DNA from: Coralloluteibacterium thermophilum
GTDB taxonomy: Bacteria; Pseudomonadota; Gammaproteobacteria; Xanthomonadales; Xanthomonadaceae
Length of the DNA: 64,000 nt
Direction: 5' to 3'
Assembly (NCBI RefSeq): GCF_042654365.1
Contig: NZ_JBHSGG010000017.1
Span: 62,001-126,000 of the forward strand
The notes beneath the pieces were generated by a model that made no database searches, was not told the DNA's origin, and saw only the letters and a list, made by a program, of their open reading frames with translations. The translations under genes were made by a program, and so were the position numbers. Positions 28,280-37,738 of this stretch are shown here, in pieces (the first letter of the stretch is position 1; each line of letters opens with the position of its first letter).

Positions 28280-28887
28280 GCGGCGGCCCCCGGCAGCGCC
28301 TTCTCCAGGACCTCGAAGCGCAGGTCGTCGCGCCGCGGCACGCCGAAGCGCAGGTCGCCGTACGGGAACGGCTTGCGGATGCCGGTGCGCCGGTAGCCGC
28401 GGCGTTCGTACCAGGCGATGAGTTCGTGGCGGACGTCGATCACCGTCATGCGCATGGTCCGCAGGCCCCAGGCCTCGACGGCCACGCGCTCCGCCTCGGC
28501 GAGCACGCGGCGGCCGAGTCCTGCGTCCTGGAGGTCGGGACGGACCGCGAACATGCCGAAGTAGCCCGTGCCGCCCTCGTCCGCCACGTGCGCGCAGGCC
28601 AGCAGCGCCGCGGCGCCGGCGGGACGGACGTCCTCGAGCAGCAGCACGCGGCTGCGCGGACGGCGCAGGTCGGCGCGCAGCAGCTCGGGATCGATGCGTT
28701 CGCCGTCGAGCAGGTCCGCCTCGGTGGTCCAGCCGACGCGGCTGGCGTCGCCGCGGTAGGCGGCGGTGACCAGGGCCACCAGGGCGGGGACGTCGGCCTC
28801 GGTGGCGTCGCGGAAGGCGAGCGAGCGGGTGTCGGGCGCGGCGGCGAGCGCGGCATAGGCCCGGGTGGCGCGGGTGCGGGGATCCAT
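28276..28887 (-). CDS. GNAT family N-acetyltransferase
   Basis: A 203-residue acetyltransferase. The core reads RDATEADVPALVALVTAAYRGD at the start, the acetyl-CoA motif VRPDLQDAGLGRRVLAEAERVA (Q/R-x-x-G-x-G/R type), and IAWYERRGYRRTG near the end. I chose the ATG at 28887. An in-frame ATG at 28926 overlaps the sufS stop as ATGA but adds codons atypical of this genome; it remains possible. It lies between sufS and the Rieske gene in the suf operon. Substrate unknown. Confidence 0.85.
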   Translation of the reverse strand: MDPRTRATRAYAALAAAPDTRSLAFRDATEADVPALVALVTAAYRGDASRVGWTTEADLLDGERIDPELLRADLRRPRSRVLLLEDVRPAGAAALLACAHVADEGGTGYFGMFAVRPDLQDAGLGRRVLAEAERVAVEAWGLRTMRMTVIDVRHELIAWYERRGYRRTGIRKPFPYGDLRFGVPRRDDLRFEVLEKALPGAAA

Positions 28888-28922
28888 GCGCTGATTATCC
28901 GCGCGTGGCGAGGCCGGCGGGC

Positions 28923-30164
28923 TCATGCCAGCAGCCGGCGCACCTTGGCGAGCGCCGCCACGAAGGCGTCGACCTCGGCGTGCGTGTTGTAGAAGGCCAT
29001 CGACATGCGGCAGGTCGCCGCCACGCCGAAGCAGGCCATCAGCGGATGCGCGCAGTGGTGGCCCGAGCGCACCGCGATGCCTTCGAGGTCGAGCAGGGTC
29101 GCGAGGTCGTGCGCGTGCGCGCCCTCGACCAGGAAGCTGATCACCGCGGCCGCCTCGCGCGGCGCACCGAGCACGCGGATGCCCTCGATGCCGCGCAGTG
29201 CGTCCAGCGCATGCGCGCGCAGCTCGGCCTCGCGCGCCTCGACGTGGGCCATGCCCAGCGAGGACAGGTAGTCGACCGCGGCGCCCAGGCCGATGTGCCC
29301 GGCGATGTTGGGCGTGCCGGCCTCGAACTTGTGCGGCGGGTCGTTGTAGACCGTGCGCTCGAACGAGACCTCGCGGATCATCTCGCCGCCGCCGAGGAAG
29401 GGCGGCATCGCCTGCAGGTGCTCGCGGCGCGCCCACAGCGCGCCGGTGCCGGTGGGACCGCACATCTTGTGGCCGGTGAAGGCGTAGAAGTCGCAGCCCA
29501 GCGCGGCGATGTCGACCTGCCGGTGCGGCAGCGCCTGCGAGCCGTCCACCAGGGTGGCGATGCCGCGCCGGCGCGCCTCGCGGCAGAACTCGCGCACCGG
29601 GTTGACCGTGCCCAGCACGTTGGAGACGTGGGTGAAGGCGAACAGCTTCACGTCCGGCGTCAGCGCGGCGCGCACCGCATCGCCGTCGAGCTCGCCGGTG
29701 TCGGTGACGTCCACCGCCCGCACCGTGGCGCCGGTGCGCTCGGCCACGAGCTGCCACGGCACGATGTTGGCGTGGTGCTCCATGCGGGTGGTGAGGATGG
29801 TGTCGCCCGGGCCGAGGCGCGGCAGCGCCCACGCGTAGGCGACCAGGTTGATCGCCATGGTGGTGCCGCTGGTGAGCACGAGGTCGTCGGCCTGCACGTT
29901 GACGAAGGCGGCCAGGCGCGCGCGCGCCGCCTCGTAGGCCTCGGTCGCCTCGCTGCCCAGCGCGTGCACGGCACGGCTGACGTTGGCGTTGTGCCGGCGG
30001 TAGAAGGCGTCGACCGTCTCGATCACGCTGCGCGGCTTCTGGCCGGTGTTCGCCGAATCGAGGTAGACCAGGGGCTTGCCGTGGACCTGGCGCTCCAGCA
30101 GCGGGAAGTCCGCGCGCACGGCCGCCCAGTCCGGGACGGCCGGGATGTCCGCGTGCGCGCTCAT
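28923..30164 (-). CDS. sufS: Cysteine desulfurase SufS
   Basis: PLP enzyme that takes sulfur from cysteine for iron-sulfur cluster assembly. It has 413 residues; the PLP lysine is in YAFTGHKMCGPTGTGAL, and the active cysteine in the loop IAVRSGHHCAHPLM. Group II features (RSGHHC) mark SufS rather than IscS. It overlaps sufD by 4 bases. No SufE or SufU partner gene is in this operon, so the sulfur acceptor must be elsewhere. Confidence 0.96.
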   Translation of the reverse strand: MSAHADIPAVPDWAAVRADFPLLERQVHGKPLVYLDSANTGQKPRSVIETVDAFYRRHNANVSRAVHALGSEATEAYEAARARLAAFVNVQADDLVLTSGTTMAINLVAYAWALPRLGPGDTILTTRMEHHANIVPWQLVAERTGATVRAVDVTDTGELDGDAVRAALTPDVKLFAFTHVSNVLGTVNPVREFCREARRRGIATLVDGSQALPHRQVDIAALGCDFYAFTGHKMCGPTGTGALWARREHLQAMPPFLGGGEMIREVSFERTVYNDPPHKFEAGTPNIAGHIGLGAAVDYLSSLGMAHVEAREAELRAHALDALRGIEGIRVLGAPREAAAVISFLVEGAHAHDLATLLDLEGIAVRSGHHCAHPLMACFGVAATCRMSMAFYNTHAEVDAFVAALAKVRRLLA

Positions 30165-31470
30165 GCCGCCGGCAGCGCCGCCAGCGCGGCGTCGAGGCGG
30201 GCGGCTGCGAGCGCGCGCAGGGCCTCGTCCTCGACCACCGCCAGGGTCTCCCGGCAGAACGCCGCGGTGAGGATGGTGCGCGCCTGGGCGGCAGGCACCC
30301 CGCGCGCACGCAGGTAGAACAGCGCGGCAGGGTCGAGGCTGCCGACCGTGGTGCCGTGGGCGGCCTTGACCTCGTCGGCGTGGATCTCGAGCACCGGCTG
30401 CGAGTCCACCTCGGCGTCCTCCGACAGCAGCAGGTTCTTGTTGGAGAGGTTGGCGTCGGTGCGGTCGGCGCCCGCGCGGATCAGGATGCCGCCGTGGAAC
30501 ACGGCCCGGCCGCGCTCGGCGCCGATGCCGCGCCAGTTCAGCTCGCAGGTCGTGTCCGGCACCGCGTGGTCCGAGGCGAGGCGGGTGTCGATGTGGCGCC
30601 GCCCGCCGGCGAGCTGCACGCCGTTGGCGTGCACGTGCGCGTTGCGGCCGCGCAGGGCGGCGTTGAGTTCGTGGCGCGAGAGCGCGCCGCCCAGCTCGAG
30701 GTCGAGCCTGCGCAGCTCGGCGCCGTCGGCGAGCGCGGCGTCGGTGCGCTGGATCAGGCTGGCGCCCGCGGCCTCGGCCTGGATGCGGACGTGGGTCAGG
30801 CGCGCGCGCGCCTCCAGCTTGACGTGCATGACCGTGTTGGCGAGGTGGGCGTGCTCGCCCGCCGCGACATGGTGCTCGCACAGGGTCAGGCGCGCGCCGG
30901 GCAGCAGCTCGACCAGGTGGCGCAGGTGCCAGGCGCGGTCGGCGGCGGCGGGTGCGCCCACGAAGACCGCGTGCAGCGGCGTGGCGCCGTCGGACTCGTC
31001 GGAGGCGCGGAGCATCACGCCGTCCATGGCGAGCGCCGAGTTCACGCGCGGGAAGAGCTCCTCCGCGCCGTCGAAGCGGCGCGCCAGGAAGGCGCATTCG
31101 CGCGGATCGCAGTCGCGCAGGGCCTGCGAGAGCGCGATCAGGTGCACGCCCTGCGGGAGGTCGTCGATGGCGGAGAGGCCGGGATCGAAATGCCCGTTGA
31201 CGAACACCAGCCGCGGCGTGGGGATGCCGGCCACGACGGCCGGATCGACCGCCACGCGCTCGTCCGGCGCGGGCACGAAGCTGCGGCGTTCGAGCGGACG
31301 CAGCGAGGTGTACTTCCAGGCCTCGCTGCGCGGGCCCGGCAGGCCGTCGCGCAGCGCCGCGGCGAGCGCGTAGCGGCGTGCGTCGCGCAGGTGGGCGCCG
31401 TCGAGGTCGGCCGGCGGCGCGGCCTCGAACTCGGCCCGGAACGAATCGAGCAGGGGCGAGAGCTGGGCGT

Positions 31471-31474
<4 letters not shown>
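30161..31474 (-). CDS. sufD: Fe-S cluster assembly protein SufD
   Basis: Scaffold partner of SufB in the SufBC2D complex. It has 437 residues with a helical N-terminus (GPRSEAWKYTSLRPLERRSF is the family's entry motif) and a long parallel beta-helix core ending in the conserved HADEVKAAHGTTVGSLDPAALFYLRARGVP region, which carries the conserved His of SufD. It overlaps sufC and sufS by 4 bases each. Confidence 0.95.
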
Positions 31475-32238
<764 letters not shown>

Positions 32239-32245
32239 GGTCGTT

Positions 32246-32375
32246 GGGGTGAAGCGGGAATGGGGAAGAGGGAATCGGGAACGGAGGGCCTGCAGGCGCG
32301 TGGGACGAAGCGGAGCCGGGCCGGGAAATGGAACCGCCAGGTCCCTCTTCCCGATCCCTCTTCCCGCTTCACCCC
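32246..32375. repeat. GGGAATC-heptamer inverted repeat between sufB and sufC
   Basis: The left arm GGGGTGAAGCGGGAA at 32246-32260 continues with degenerate heptamers to 32280. The right arm, 32342-32375, ends in TTCCCGCTTCACCCC. The outer 15 bases are perfectly inverted, and the arms stay similar for over 30 bases around a spacer of about 60. It occupies nearly the whole gap between two co-directional operon genes, so it will be transcribed and can fold in the suf mRNA. Confidence 0.75.
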
Positions 32376-32376
32376 A

Positions 32377-33816
<1,440 letters not shown>

Positions 33817-33835
33817 GGCGGCTGCCTGTCGGATG

Positions 33836-34282
33836 TCAAACGTTGGCGACGTTGAGGGGGATGTCCCGGCGTCGCGCAGGAGGAGGGGCGAGCATCTCGG
33901 CGAGGGTCATTCCCCGCAGGGTGTCGGCGAGCACGTCGTTGATGCGGCGCCAGCTCGCACGGGCGCCGCAGCGGGCGGCGATGTCGCAGTGCCCGCCGTG
34001 GTCGGCGCAGGCGGTGATCGCCAGCGGGCCCTCGATGGCCTCGACGATCTCGATCAGGGTGATGTCGGCCGGCGCGCGCGCCAGCCGGTAGCCCCCGCTC
34101 GCGCCGCGGAACCCGTCCACCAGGCCGGCCTGCGCCAGCGGCTTGAGCACCTTGCTCACGGTCGGGCCTTCCAGCCCCGCCGCGTCGGCCAGCTCTGCCG
34201 CGCTGTGCACGTCGCCCGGCCGCGCGGCGAGCACGGTCAGCACGACGGTGGCGTAGTCGGTCAGCTTGGTGACGCGCAGCAC
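33836..34282 (-). CDS. Rrf2 family iron-sulfur-responsive regulator of the suf operon
   Basis: Winged-helix repressor of 148 residues that starts at a GTG (34282) with the canonical MLRVTKLTDYATVVLTVLA. The recognition region is LEGPTVSKVLKPLAQAGLV. Three cysteines lie in ACADHGGHCDIAARCGA, the cluster-binding pattern of IscR/SufR-type proteins, so DNA binding should respond to Fe-S status. It leads the suf operon and probably represses it through the palindromic site between the -10 and -35 boxes. Confidence 0.93.
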   Translation of the reverse strand: MLRVTKLTDYATVVLTVLAARPGDVHSAAELADAAGLEGPTVSKVLKPLAQAGLVDGFRGASGGYRLARAPADITLIEIVEAIEGPLAITACADHGGHCDIAARCGARASWRRINDVLADTLRGMTLAEMLAPPPARRRDIPLNVANV

Positions 34283-34312
34283 GGAAGGACGTCCCGGTCG
34301 GGAAAGTCCGAA

Positions 34313-34341
34313 ATGGTACTAATTTGGTACGGATTGCTCAA
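34313..34341 (-). promoter_or_regulatory. suf operon promoter with probable Rrf2 operator
   Basis: Reading leftward: -35 TTGAGC (34336-34341), exactly 17 bases, and -10 TACCAT (34313-34318). The spacer is the AT-rich palindrome-like CCGTACCAAATTAGTACC, with two GTAC half-sites, in an otherwise GC-rich region. The position, 31 bases before the rrf2 start, fits an autoregulated Fe-S promoter. The operator assignment is inference. Confidence 0.6.
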
Positions 34342-34474
34342 GCCGACCGGCACGGGTCCCGGCCCGGGCGCGCCGGGCGTTCACGCACCGCATGTCGAGG
34401 TGAAGGCAGGCTGGCGCATCGCGCGTGGCGCCGGTTCCGGCCACAATGGACGCTTTGCAACGCCTGGACCGCCG

Positions 34475-34954
34475 ATGCCCCGCAAGATCGCAGCCCGCCG
34501 CTCCTCCATCCACGGCAACGGACTGTTCGCCCTCGTCGACATCCCCAAGGGCACGCGCCTCATCCAGTACAAGGGCAGGCTGATCACCCACAGGCAGGCG
34601 GACCGCCTCTACGCCGACGACGGCGAGAGCGGGCACACCTTCCTGTTCACCCTCAACGACACCTACATCGTCGACGGCAACGTCGATGGCAACATCGCGC
34701 GCTGGGCCAACCACAGCCACGACCCGAACTGCGAGACGGTGATCGAGGAGGATGCCGGCGGCGACCCGAAGCGCGACCGCATCTTCATCGAGACCATCAA
34801 GGACGTGCGGGCGGGCGACGAGCTGACCTACGACTACCACATCACGCTCGAAGTCCCGCACACCGCGCGGATGAAGAAGATCTGGACCTGCCTGTGCGGC
34901 GCGGCCAACTGCACCGGCACCATGCTGCACCCCAAGCGCCGCGCCAGGGCCTGA
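34475..34954 (+). CDS. SET domain protein with post-SET cysteine motif
   Basis: A 159-residue SET methyltransferase. SET-N: RRSSIHGNGLFALVDIPKGT; core: ARWANHSHDPNCETVIEED with the classic NHS; catalytic Tyr in GDELTYDYHI; post-SET CLCGAANCTG with C-x-C-x4-C, which with the NC of the core would bind zinc as in eukaryotic enzymes. It is thus closer to canonical eukaryote-like SET proteins than the one at 25894. Substrate unknown. It diverges from the suf regulator and ends at a strong terminator. Confidence 0.88.
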   Translation: MPRKIAARRSSIHGNGLFALVDIPKGTRLIQYKGRLITHRQADRLYADDGESGHTFLFTLNDTYIVDGNVDGNIARWANHSHDPNCETVIEEDAGGDPKRDRIFIETIKDVRAGDELTYDYHITLEVPHTARMKKIWTCLCGAANCTGTMLHPKRRARA

Positions 34955-34968
34955 GGCGGAGAAACGAC

Positions 34969-34992
34969 GAGGGCCGCGCAGGCGCGGCCCTC
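34969..34992. terminator. Bidirectional hairpin between SET gene and DUF3309 gene
   Basis: GAGGGCCGCG (34969-34978), loop CAGG, CGCGGCCCTC (34983-34992): a perfect 10-bp stem, 14 bases after the SET stop and 20 bases after (in the other direction) the DUF3309 stop. No strong T run on either side. Confidence 0.65.
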
Positions 34993-35012
34993 GGGCGCGG
35001 TGCGTGCTTCGG

Positions 35013-35171
35013 CTACAGCATGCCGAGCAGGAGCAGCACGATCACCACGACCAGCAGCACGCCGACGATCCCGGACGGACCGTAGCCCCAGCTCCGACTG
35101 TAGCCCCAGCTGGGCAGGGCGCCGATCAGGATCAGGATCAGGACGATGAGCAGGATGGTTCCAAGGTTCAT
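35013..35171 (-). CDS. DUF3309 family small membrane protein
   Basis: A 52-residue protein of two hydrophobic helices: NLGTILLIVLILILIGALP, then a loop SWGYSRSWGYGPSG, then a Val/Leu-rich helix. The GALP-W-Y pattern is typical of DUF3309. The ATG at 35171 follows a GGGAGACG site. Its function is unknown. Confidence 0.85.
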   Translation of the reverse strand: MNLGTILLIVLILILIGALPSWGYSRSWGYGPSGIVGVLLVVVIVLLLLGML

Positions 35172-35286
35172 GGATGCGTCTCCCGGGTTGGCGGCGTCGG
35201 TGGACGCCGGGGTGGTACAGCCGGGACGAAGAAGACCCACCCCGCGGTGACGGACGCGCGACGGTGGCGGCGACGCGCGCGGCGCG

Positions 35287-35706
35287 TCAGCGGGGCTGGC
35301 GCAGGGCGCGCCGGGGCGGCAGCCACCACCATGCCAGGGCGACCGCGGCCGCGAACGCGGTGTAAGCGAGCACGAACACCCAGGGCGGTGCCTCGAAGAA
35401 GATCAGTGCGCCCAGCCAGTGCTCGATGAAGCCCACCTCGTGCACCGGCTGCCCGGCATGGCCGCGCAGCGCCTGTTCCCAGACGGTGAGCGGGCACAGC
35501 CGGTCGAGCCACGCCTGCAGCGCCACGAACACCACCAGCCCGATGTGGGCGATCCGGAAGGAGGGCCGTCGCACCCAGCGCCAGCCGAGCAGCCCGCCCA
35601 GCACGATCGCCAGCAGCCCGCCCACCGCGAACAGGACCACGGCGGCGTGCACCGCGAGCACCACGTCCGCGAGGACCGCGGCCTGGGCCGGAGAGAGGGC
35701 GTCCAT
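35287..35706 (-). CDS. DUF2784 family membrane protein
   Basis: A 139-residue integral membrane protein with four helices. Family features are an early His-Ala pair (LAVHAAVVLFAVGG), CPLTVWEQALR in the middle, and GFIEHWLGALIFFEAPPWVFV near the end. The buried His and Cys could bind a cofactor, but nothing is established. It is monocistronic, leftward, and diverges from the alpha/beta hydrolase gene. Confidence 0.85.
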   Translation of the reverse strand: MDALSPAQAAVLADVVLAVHAAVVLFAVGGLLAIVLGGLLGWRWVRRPSFRIAHIGLVVFVALQAWLDRLCPLTVWEQALRGHAGQPVHEVGFIEHWLGALIFFEAPPWVFVLAYTAFAAAVALAWWWLPPRRALRQPR

Positions 35707-35767
35707 GGGGAGGGAGCCTAGCGCAGCCGGGCTGCGCGCTCTGTCACCGTGGTGGGGCGGCAGGAGC

Positions 35768-35942
35768 GGGAATCGGGAATGGGGAATCGGGACCTGAGGG
35801 TTCCGACAGGCTGCCGATGCGCATCGCTCCCCATGCGGCGGCACATGCTGCTTGACCGGTGCGCCGAGGGCGGATTTCCTGCTCCCGATTCCCGATTCCC
35901 GATTCCCGATTCCCGATTCCCGATTCCCGATTCCCGATTCCC
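35768..35942. repeat. Heptamer repeat element with eight tandem GATTCCC units
   Basis: Three GGGAATC-type units at 35768-35788 face eight perfect tandem GATTCCC units at 35887-35942, with about 100 bases between. It is the longest member of the heptamer family in this window and the only one 5' of a gene: the last unit ends 8 bases before the hydrolase ATG. Such a pure tandem array could gain or lose units by slippage. Confidence 0.9.
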
Positions 35943-35950
35943 GGACAGCC

Positions 35951-36646
35951 ATGCCCCCACCTCCACCCCCAGCCCTCTTCCTCCACGGCGCCGGCGGCGG
36001 TGGCTGGGAGTGGGCGATCTGGCGGCGGGTCTTCGCGGCCGCGGGCTGGCGCACGGTGGCGCCGGACCTGTCGCCCGTCGCGGGCGGCCTGGCGGCGACG
36101 CGCTTCGAGGACTACCTGGCGCAGGTGCAGGCCCTGTGCCGTGCCGGCCCGCCGCCGTTGCTGGTCGGCGCCAGCCTCGGCGGGCTGCTCGCGGCGGCCG
36201 CCGCGGGCGCAGGGACGGCGGTGGCCGGGCTGGTGCTGGTGAATCCGGCGCCGCCGGCGCCCTGGCATCCGGGCCAGCCGGCGCCGAGCCCGCCGGTCCG
36301 GGCCTGGCGCGGGCGCGCCTCGCTCGCCGGTACCCGGCGGGCCATGCCCGATGCCGATCCCGCCACGGTGCTGTACGCCTTACGGCGCTGGCGGGACGAG
36401 TCGGGGGCGGTGCTCGATGCGGTGGCGCGTGGCCTGGCGGTCGCTCCGGCGGCCTGCCCCTGCCTGGTCGTGATCGGCGGCGCCGATCGCGACGTGGCGC
36501 CGGTGGCGATGCGCGCGATGGCCGGGGCCTGGGCCGCGGAGACCATCGAGGTGCCGGGCCTGGCCCACCTCGACCCGCTGCTCGGCCGATCTGCCGCGAT
36601 CCTGGCCGCCCGCGCCTGTGCCTGGGCGGGGGCGAGAAGTGAGTGA
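35951..36646 (+). CDS. Alpha/beta hydrolase
   Basis: A 231-residue cytosolic hydrolase. The oxyanion motif is FLHGAGGGGWEW, the nucleophile Ser is in VGASLGGLLAA, the acid is in GGADRDVAP and the His in GLAHLDPLL. I start at the ATG after the tandem heptamers. An in-frame start at 35852 would translate the repeat as a periodic FPIPDSR peptide, which is unlikely. The leader has only a weak GGACAG site, made by the end of the repeat. Substrate unknown. Confidence 0.85.
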   Translation: MPPPPPPALFLHGAGGGGWEWAIWRRVFAAAGWRTVAPDLSPVAGGLAATRFEDYLAQVQALCRAGPPPLLVGASLGGLLAAAAAGAGTAVAGLVLVNPAPPAPWHPGQPAPSPPVRAWRGRASLAGTRRAMPDADPATVLYALRRWRDESGAVLDAVARGLAVAPAACPCLVVIGGADRDVAPVAMRAMAGAWAAETIEVPGLAHLDPLLGRSAAILAARACAWAGARSE

Positions 36647-36702
36647 TGAGTGAGGATCGCGCGCAGCGATGCGCTCGGTTCTCGCTTCTCGTCGCTCACC
36701 CC
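36632..36702. repeat. GAGTGAG-type inverted repeat between hydrolase and PhzF genes
   Basis: The left arm (GCGAGAAGTGAGTGATGAGTGAGG, in two parts from 36632) includes the hydrolase stop codon. The right arm at 36677-36702 (TTCTCGCTTCTCGTCGCTCAC) is an imperfect inverse. On the other strand the right arm closely resembles the left arm at 1998-2020. It separates convergent genes. Confidence 0.55.
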
Positions 36703-37574
36703 TGCAACCGCAGCCACCCCTCGATGCGGGTTGTGGCGCGCCCGCCGATCTCGATGCTCCCGTCCGCGCCCAGGCGGACGGCGACGCGGCCGTCCCGGCC
36801 GATCTCGCGGCCCTGGCTGGCGACCCACTCACCCTGCGCCGCGCCGTCGGCGCGCAGCCAGGCGGCGACGGCGGCGTTGCCACTGCCGCAGACCGGATCC
36901 TCGTCGATGCCGTCGCCGGGGCAGAAGGAGCGCACCGCGTAGTCCGCCCCGCCGCCGTCCTCGCTGCCGAACACGTTCGCGCCGATCGCGCCGGCCGAGG
37001 CGGCCGCAGCGGCGAGCGCGCGCATGTCCGGGCGCAGCGCCCGGACCCGGGCGGCGTCGCGCAGGCGCAGGGTGATCCACACCGGCCCGATGTCGATCGC
37101 CCGTACCGCGGGCGAGGCCAGGGCGTCGGGTCCGATCCCGAGCGCGCCGAGCAGCGCGTCCACCTGAGCGGCATCGAGGCGGCGCAGCGCGGGTTCCGGC
37201 GCGCGCACGAAGAGTTCGCGCTCCTCGCCCTCGCCCAGCACCCGCACGGGCAGGAGGCCCGCGCCGCATTCCTGCACCAGCCTGCCTTCGCGCGGCGCGG
37301 CAAGGCCGGCCTCCAGCACGGCGTGCGCGCTGCCGACGCTGGGATGCCCCGCGAAGGGAAGCTCGCGCTCCGGCGTGAAGATGCGCAGCCGGTAGTCGGC
37401 CTGCGGCTGCGTCGGCGGCAGCACGAAGGTGGTCTCGGAGAGGTTGGTCCAGCGCGCGATCCGCTGCATGGCGGCGTCGTCGAGCGCGACGCCGTCGAGG
37501 ATCACCGCCACCGGATTGCCCGCGAAGGCGGAGCGGGCGAAGACGTCGACCTGCTTGAAGGCGCTCGAGGACAT
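36696..37574 (-). CDS. PhzF family phenazine-biosynthesis-like isomerase
   Basis: A 292-residue PhzF-type protein. Catalytic Glu in NLSETTFVLPP, then LPFAGHPSVGSAHAVL, the domain-2 block CPGDGIDEDPVCGSGNAAVAAWL. The start at 37574 gives the standard FKQVDVFARSAFAGNPVAV N-terminus. No phenazine genes are present, and most such stand-alone members have unknown isomerase activity. It diverges from lysAC. Confidence 0.9.
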   Translation of the reverse strand: MSSSAFKQVDVFARSAFAGNPVAVILDGVALDDAAMQRIARWTNLSETTFVLPPTQPQADYRLRIFTPERELPFAGHPSVGSAHAVLEAGLAAPREGRLVQECGAGLLPVRVLGEGEERELFVRAPEPALRRLDAAQVDALLGALGIGPDALASPAVRAIDIGPVWITLRLRDAARVRALRPDMRALAAAAASAGAIGANVFGSEDGGGADYAVRSFCPGDGIDEDPVCGSGNAAVAAWLRADGAAQGEWVASQGREIGRDGRVAVRLGADGSIEIGGRATTRIEGWLRLQG

Positions 37575-37738
37575 GTCGGCAACGGCTGGACGGGGCGCGG
37601 CAGGATAGCCGCGTCGCAGGCCCAGCGCTGCCGGTGCCCCACCGCCGACGGCCGACGCATCTCGTCTCAAAGGGCACGGCACGCTCTATCATGCGCCCAC
37701 GCACCGGGCCCGGTGCCTCCTTTCCCGTTCGAGACCCC

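Noticed and set aside
35887..35942. Tandem GATTCCC array as a possible CRISPR array
   Set aside because: Units are 7 bases with no spacers, and there are no cas genes.
35852..35950. N-terminal extension of the alpha/beta hydrolase through the heptamer repeat
   Set aside because: It would add a periodic FPIPDSR peptide. The hydrolase fold starts right after the ATG at 35951, and the upstream sequence matches non-coding repeats elsewhere.
36696..37574. Part of a phenazine biosynthesis cluster
   Set aside because: Only a phzF-like gene is present; no other phz genes occur. Stand-alone PhzF-like proteins are common.
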